Source of the DNA: Propionimicrobium sp. PCR01-08-3
GTDB taxonomy: Bacteria; Actinomycetota; Actinomycetes; Propionibacteriales; Propionibacteriaceae
Length of the DNA stretch: 64,000 nucleotides
Assembly: GCF_030286045.1 (NCBI RefSeq)
Contig: NZ_CP127390.1
Coordinates: 2,249,482 to 2,313,481, forward strand
Direction of reading: 5' to 3'
The notes beneath the pieces were generated by a model. That model was not told the DNA's origin. It worked only from the letters and a program-made list of their open reading frames with translations, and ran no database searches. This document shows positions 61,337-64,000 of the stretch, piece after piece; the stretch's first letter is position 1; each line of letters begins with the position of its first letter. The position numbers and the translations under genes were made by a program.

Positions 61337-62185
61337 TCAGCCGATGACGACGGTGACGAATTCGCGGATCGGCATCTCATAGGTCACGGTATTCGAGACC
61401 AACGGCACCTCACCATGCTGACCCAACGCCGACCACGCCACCGACCACTCCGAAGTCACAGTAATCATGTAATCGCCACGCTTGAGATACGTATGCCCAC
61501 ACGTCGGAGACGAGGTCAACGGATCCACACCCGCCGGACGCTCCATCATCGCCGTGCACTCCGAGATGGTGCCATCACCCCAATCAAAGACCACCGTCCC
61601 CCGCGACGCCGTCAACGAAATATCAATCCCCTCCGCACTGGCCGACTGAGTCAAAGAGCCGGGATCATCCACCCAACCCCAAATCGGCAACCCCACACCC
61701 AAAGCACCCCACTCATTATCCTGAGGCTCCGGAGACAACCGAACCAAAGGCGCAGGAACACCAAGAGACGCAACAGCAGACCGGGCAACAGCACCCACAT
61801 CCACCACCGGGACCTCCGCAACAGGCGCCGTCGGCGCCGGACCCCGCAACAACCTCCCGCCATTCGGACACTTCAACCCCGAAGCACCCTCCGCAGCCAC
61901 ATGGGAGAACAAATCACACACCACCACCGGCACATCCTCACCGCCACCAGAACCACCAGCGACACCAGGATCACCATCCACCACAGCCCAACCCGAATCC
62001 GCCGCCACCCCAGCATCAGTCTGCTCAGCAGACACGGTCACCTCAGAACCACTCGAACTGGTCTCGACGCCTCCTCCAGATCCCGACAAAATGTCACTCT
62101 CTGCCTGCGCAGGCTGGACAGGCAGTAACGTCAACACAAGCGAAATAGACAGGACTATTAGGACACGAGTCATCCAACCCAGCAT
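61337..62185 (-). CDS. Secreted protein of unknown function, PKD-like end
   Basis: A 282-residue exported protein with a signal peptide (cleavage about AQA, residue 28), a Gly/Ser/Val-rich middle, and a C-terminal domain FDWGDGTISECTAMMERP..., SPTCGHTYLKRGDYMITVTSEWSVAWS. WGDGT and the GHTYLKRGDYMITV pattern are characteristic of PKD-type beta-sandwich domains. Two Cys pairs may form disulfides. It overlaps the preceding lipoprotein gene by 16 bases, so the two are co-expressed. ATG 62185 has AAGGAG 8 bases upstream. The last codons recur as a remnant near 48.4 kb. Codon choice is strongly C-ending. Confidence 0.7.
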   Translation of the reverse strand: MLGWMTRVLIVLSISLVLTLLPVQPAQAESDILSGSGGGVETSSSGSEVTVSAEQTDAGVAADSGWAVVDGDPGVAGGSGGGEDVPVVVCDLFSHVAAEGASGLKCPNGGRLLRGPAPTAPVAEVPVVDVGAVARSAVASLGVPAPLVRLSPEPQDNEWGALGVGLPIWGWVDDPGSLTQSASAEGIDISLTASRGTVVFDWGDGTISECTAMMERPAGVDPLTSSPTCGHTYLKRGDYMITVTSEWSVAWSALGQHGEVPLVSNTVTYEMPIREFVTVVIG

Positions 62186-62745
62186 TCGCTCATCTCCTTG
62201 CTGGTCCCGTCGAAAAGTTTCAGCTTCCCGTCGAAATGCTTAAAGAACATTTCCCAACGATGCACGTTTCCCTCGGAAACAATCTGTCCATCGCTGTTCA
62301 ATGCGGGAGTGGGCCGAGTATCGATGCATGCCACCAGCGCTACTTCAGACCCTGACTTGGCCGCGCCCGGATATCGAGCAACAGCTACTACTGGCTCAGC
62401 GCCTTCAGGACTGTGCCACTGCTTTTCGACGTAAAAATCGTACTGAGCCTTCGCGGCTTCAAGGTACCTATCAGCGAGCAATTCGCTCATCTCATCAGGG
62501 AACGGCGCAAAATCGCCCCGTAATTCATAGGCATACCGCAACTCCATTGACCGCCAGAAGACCTGCTCGGCTTCCGCATACAGTGCGTCCATCTCAGCAT
62601 CCGACGACGGCGTCGCAGACACCGAAGCCATCGGAGTAGCCGACGAAGCCTCACCTCCGCTCGGCTCCGCACCGCCCGGAGTGCACGCCCCGAAAGCGAG
62701 CACAACCGATAAACCGACCGCCACTACACCCATGCGTCCACGCAT
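62170..62745 (-). CDS. Lipoprotein of unknown function, paired with the secreted protein
   Basis: A 191-residue lipoprotein with lipobox FGAC (Cys21), a Ser/Ala/Pro linker, then a helical segment DALYAEAEQVFWRSMELRYAYELRGDF and a domain with VALVACIDTRPTPALNSDGQIVSEGNVHRWEMFFKHFDGKLKLFDG. The pattern of an exported protein with two Cys and a final strand pair resembles NTF2-like folds, not a named family. AGGAG lies 7 bases before ATG 62745. It precedes the secreted protein gene and overlaps it, forming a two-gene cassette. Confidence 0.7.
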   Translation of the reverse strand: MRGRMGVVAVGLSVVLAFGACTPGGAEPSGGEASSATPMASVSATPSSDAEMDALYAEAEQVFWRSMELRYAYELRGDFAPFPDEMSELLADRYLEAAKAQYDFYVEKQWHSPEGAEPVVAVARYPGAAKSGSEVALVACIDTRPTPALNSDGQIVSEGNVHRWEMFFKHFDGKLKLFDGTSKEMSECWVG

Positions 62746-62905
62746 CTGAAACTCCTGGGGTCCCACGTCGCCACTGACAGGTACCCACAGTCTCAGCTAT
62801 CCGGCAGCAAGCGTCAAGCGAGCCATCGCCACCTGTGGACAACTGCGTGCATCAGGCCTCACGGCACCTTAATGAGACAGAGTGCCGTAGACAGCTACAG
62901 GCCTA

Positions 62906-63628
62906 CTATACCCCGCAGACGCTCAGGGCGTGATCGAAGGCCTCATATTCAGCGGGCGTCGCCCATAATCCGTAGTCAACCTTGACCGAGATTTGAGCCG
63001 CCACGTAGTCGCACTGAAAGCCGGTGTTGACCGGCAGCCACTGGGATGCGTCCTTGTCTTGCTTGGACTGATTGGCCGAACCGTCGACGGCCAGCAGATT
63101 GTCGGGATCGTTGGCGAACTCTTCGCGGGTCTCGTCGTCCCACGCGAAGGCTCCGGTACGCCAGGCGTCGGCCAGCGCGACCAAGTGATCGATCTGCACC
63201 TTGGACGCATCGGCCTTGGCAAAGATCACCGTCTCGCCGGTATACGGATCGTCCAGCGTCCCGGCGACGATCACGCAGCCGGAGCCTTCCCGGTACTCCA
63301 CCTCGGTCAGGTCGCGAGCCAGGATGTCGTTGCGTGTGTCGCATCCGTTATGGTCGACATCGGCCCAGCGCTGCCCGAACAGCTCACGCTGGTAGCTATC
63401 GGCATTCTGCACGTCTTGGACGCCCAACTGCGCCAGCAGCTCGCGCGCAGCCTCAACTGAGTCGATCTTACTTGGGCTGAGAGAAACCTCCGGTCCATCG
63501 GCCGAGGGCAGGCCGCCGAGATCGCCAAAGACATCTCCCGAATACAGATAGGCGATGAACGCGATCACCGCCACGATGACTACGCCGAACCGGCCCGCAA
63601 TCGATGTGGACGACCTGCGCTTGCTCAT
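62906..63628 (-). CDS. Exported or membrane-anchored DUF1524-type HNH nuclease
   Basis: A 240-residue protein with an N-terminal membrane anchor (about 15-32) and a DUF1524/GmrSD C-terminal nuclease-type domain. The HNH-like residues are in VQIDHLVALADAW (His about 146), NLLAVDGSANQSKQDKDASQWLP (Asn and Lys set) and the Cys pair GCDTRNDIL/GSGCVIV. Such secreted proteins probably degrade extracellular DNA, but activity is not shown. ATG 63628 has GGAGAGC upstream. It is followed downstream by a weak stem (ACGGCAC/GTGCCGT, 62861-62888). Confidence 0.8.
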   Translation of the reverse strand: MSKRRSSTSIAGRFGVVIVAVIAFIAYLYSGDVFGDLGGLPSADGPEVSLSPSKIDSVEAARELLAQLGVQDVQNADSYQRELFGQRWADVDHNGCDTRNDILARDLTEVEYREGSGCVIVAGTLDDPYTGETVIFAKADASKVQIDHLVALADAWRTGAFAWDDETREEFANDPDNLLAVDGSANQSKQDKDASQWLPVNTGFQCDYVAAQISVKVDYGLWATPAEYEAFDHALSVCGV

Positions 63629-63763
63629 GCTCTCCAAATCCGCCTGACTCCGGCCATCGTTCAGGCCAAAATCAGGCCAGAGTCAGGCAGTCTAATCAGA
63701 GTTCGCCGGCGATGGCTCGCGCCACGCGGCGCAGGTCGTCCTCAGTCCTTGGTGGGACGAATC

Positions 63764-64000
63764 TCAGACCAGCGGATTGATGATGATCGACTCTTCGCGT
63801 CCCGGGCCGACACCGATACCGCTGATCCGGCAGTGCACCAATTTCTCGAGTGCGTGCACATACGCCTGGCAGTTGGCGGGCAACTCATCGAAGCTGCGCG
63901 CCGCGGTGATGTCCTCGATCCAGCCCGGCAGGTAGTCGTAGATCGGCTTGGCAGCGCACAATTCGGGCTGAGTCATCGGGTACACGTCGCTGCGCGTGCC
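63764..64000 (-). CDS. purA: Adenylosuccinate synthetase, C-terminal part (5' end outside window)
   Basis: The last about 79 residues of PurA are visible and the gene runs off the right edge. The segment [37 protein letters not shown] matches the conserved PGW-x-x-DI stretch, and [15 protein letters not shown] is the C-terminal signature with the nucleotide-base contact. PurA joins IMP and aspartate with GTP, the first step to AMP; the second is done by PurB (25575-27008). It adds a purine gene to the cluster but is separated from the others by more than 30 kb. Confidence 0.93.
   Translation of the reverse strand, partial: GTRSDVYPMTQPELCAAKPIYDYLPGWIEDITAARSFDELPANCQAYVHALEKLVHCRISGIGVGPGREESIIINPLV

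Noticed and set aside
62861-62888. ACGGCAC/GTGCCGT stem as a terminator of the DUF1524 gene
   Set aside because: Only 7 pairs, 14-base loop and no T run on the minus strand.
1-64000. CRISPR arrays, rRNA genes, riboswitches, transposases or prophage genes
   Set aside because: No regularly spaced repeats, rRNA blocks, recognised riboswitch cores, transposases or phage structural genes were seen on reading both strands.

Overview
The window looks like a chromosomal segment of a high-GC Gram-positive bacterium (Actinomycetota). Supporting signs are roughly 60-65% G+C, many GTG/TTG starts, a DUF3073 gene, the PurL/PurQ/PurS form of FGAM synthase, an IdeR/DtxR-type iron box and DUF222/13E12-type HNH genes. 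Propionibacteriaceae is my best guess; it is an inference from gene content, not a demonstrated placement.

Layout. 1-3.7 kb: the end of an osmoprotectant (glycine betaine/choline type) ABC permease, a ribokinase-like sugar kinase, the matching substrate-binding lipoprotein, a DinB-like protein and a VWA protein. 3.7-6.8 kb (minus): larC and larB for nickel-pincer cofactor synthesis, then an SDR. 7.0-7.2 kb: tRNA-Asp and tRNA-Phe behind a clear promoter. 7.2-28.3 kb: most of de novo purine synthesis (purM, purF, purL, purQ, purS, purC, purB, purD, all minus), interspersed with plus-strand genes (a 2-hydroxyacid dehydrogenase, pdxH, rpiB, a BadF-type kinase, a DUF2231-cytochrome b5 fusion, DUF2207) and an iron-box-linked DUF2470-like gene. 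purA enters at the right edge. 28.5-31.8 kb: small membrane-anchored or lipoprotein genes of unknown function and a polytopic membrane protein.

31.8-41.3 kb (minus): two histidine kinase/response regulator pairs, each coupled to an ABC transporter. One is a lantibiotic-immunity-type ABC-2 system, the other a MacB/FtsX-type system. A ParE/RelE-type toxin-antitoxin pair lies between them and a VapBC pair follows (41.7-42.3 kb).

42.5-55.1 kb (plus): a family-5 ABC transporter (binding lipoprotein, two permeases, one protein with two fused ATPase domains), a DUF222/13E12 HNH gene, then urease ureAB-C-F-G-D. The HNH gene is preceded by a near-perfect SOS box and flanked by 25-bp direct repeats that duplicate the 3' end of the transporter ATPase gene, so it appears inserted between a probable nickel importer and urease. 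56.2-61.1 kb (minus): the urea ABC transporter urtABCDE, with a GlnR-like dyad upstream. Together these would import urea and nickel, assemble urease and release ammonium. 61.3-63.6 kb: a secreted protein plus lipoprotein pair (a 3' remnant of the secreted-protein gene sits inside the HNH element) and a DUF1524-type exported nuclease.

No CRISPR array, rRNA or intact transposase was seen. The points most worth checking are the HNH insertion with its repeats and SOS box, the duplicated purL 3' end, the iron-box-linked DUF2470-like gene, the DUF2231-cytochrome b5 fusion and the nickel/urea gene grouping.
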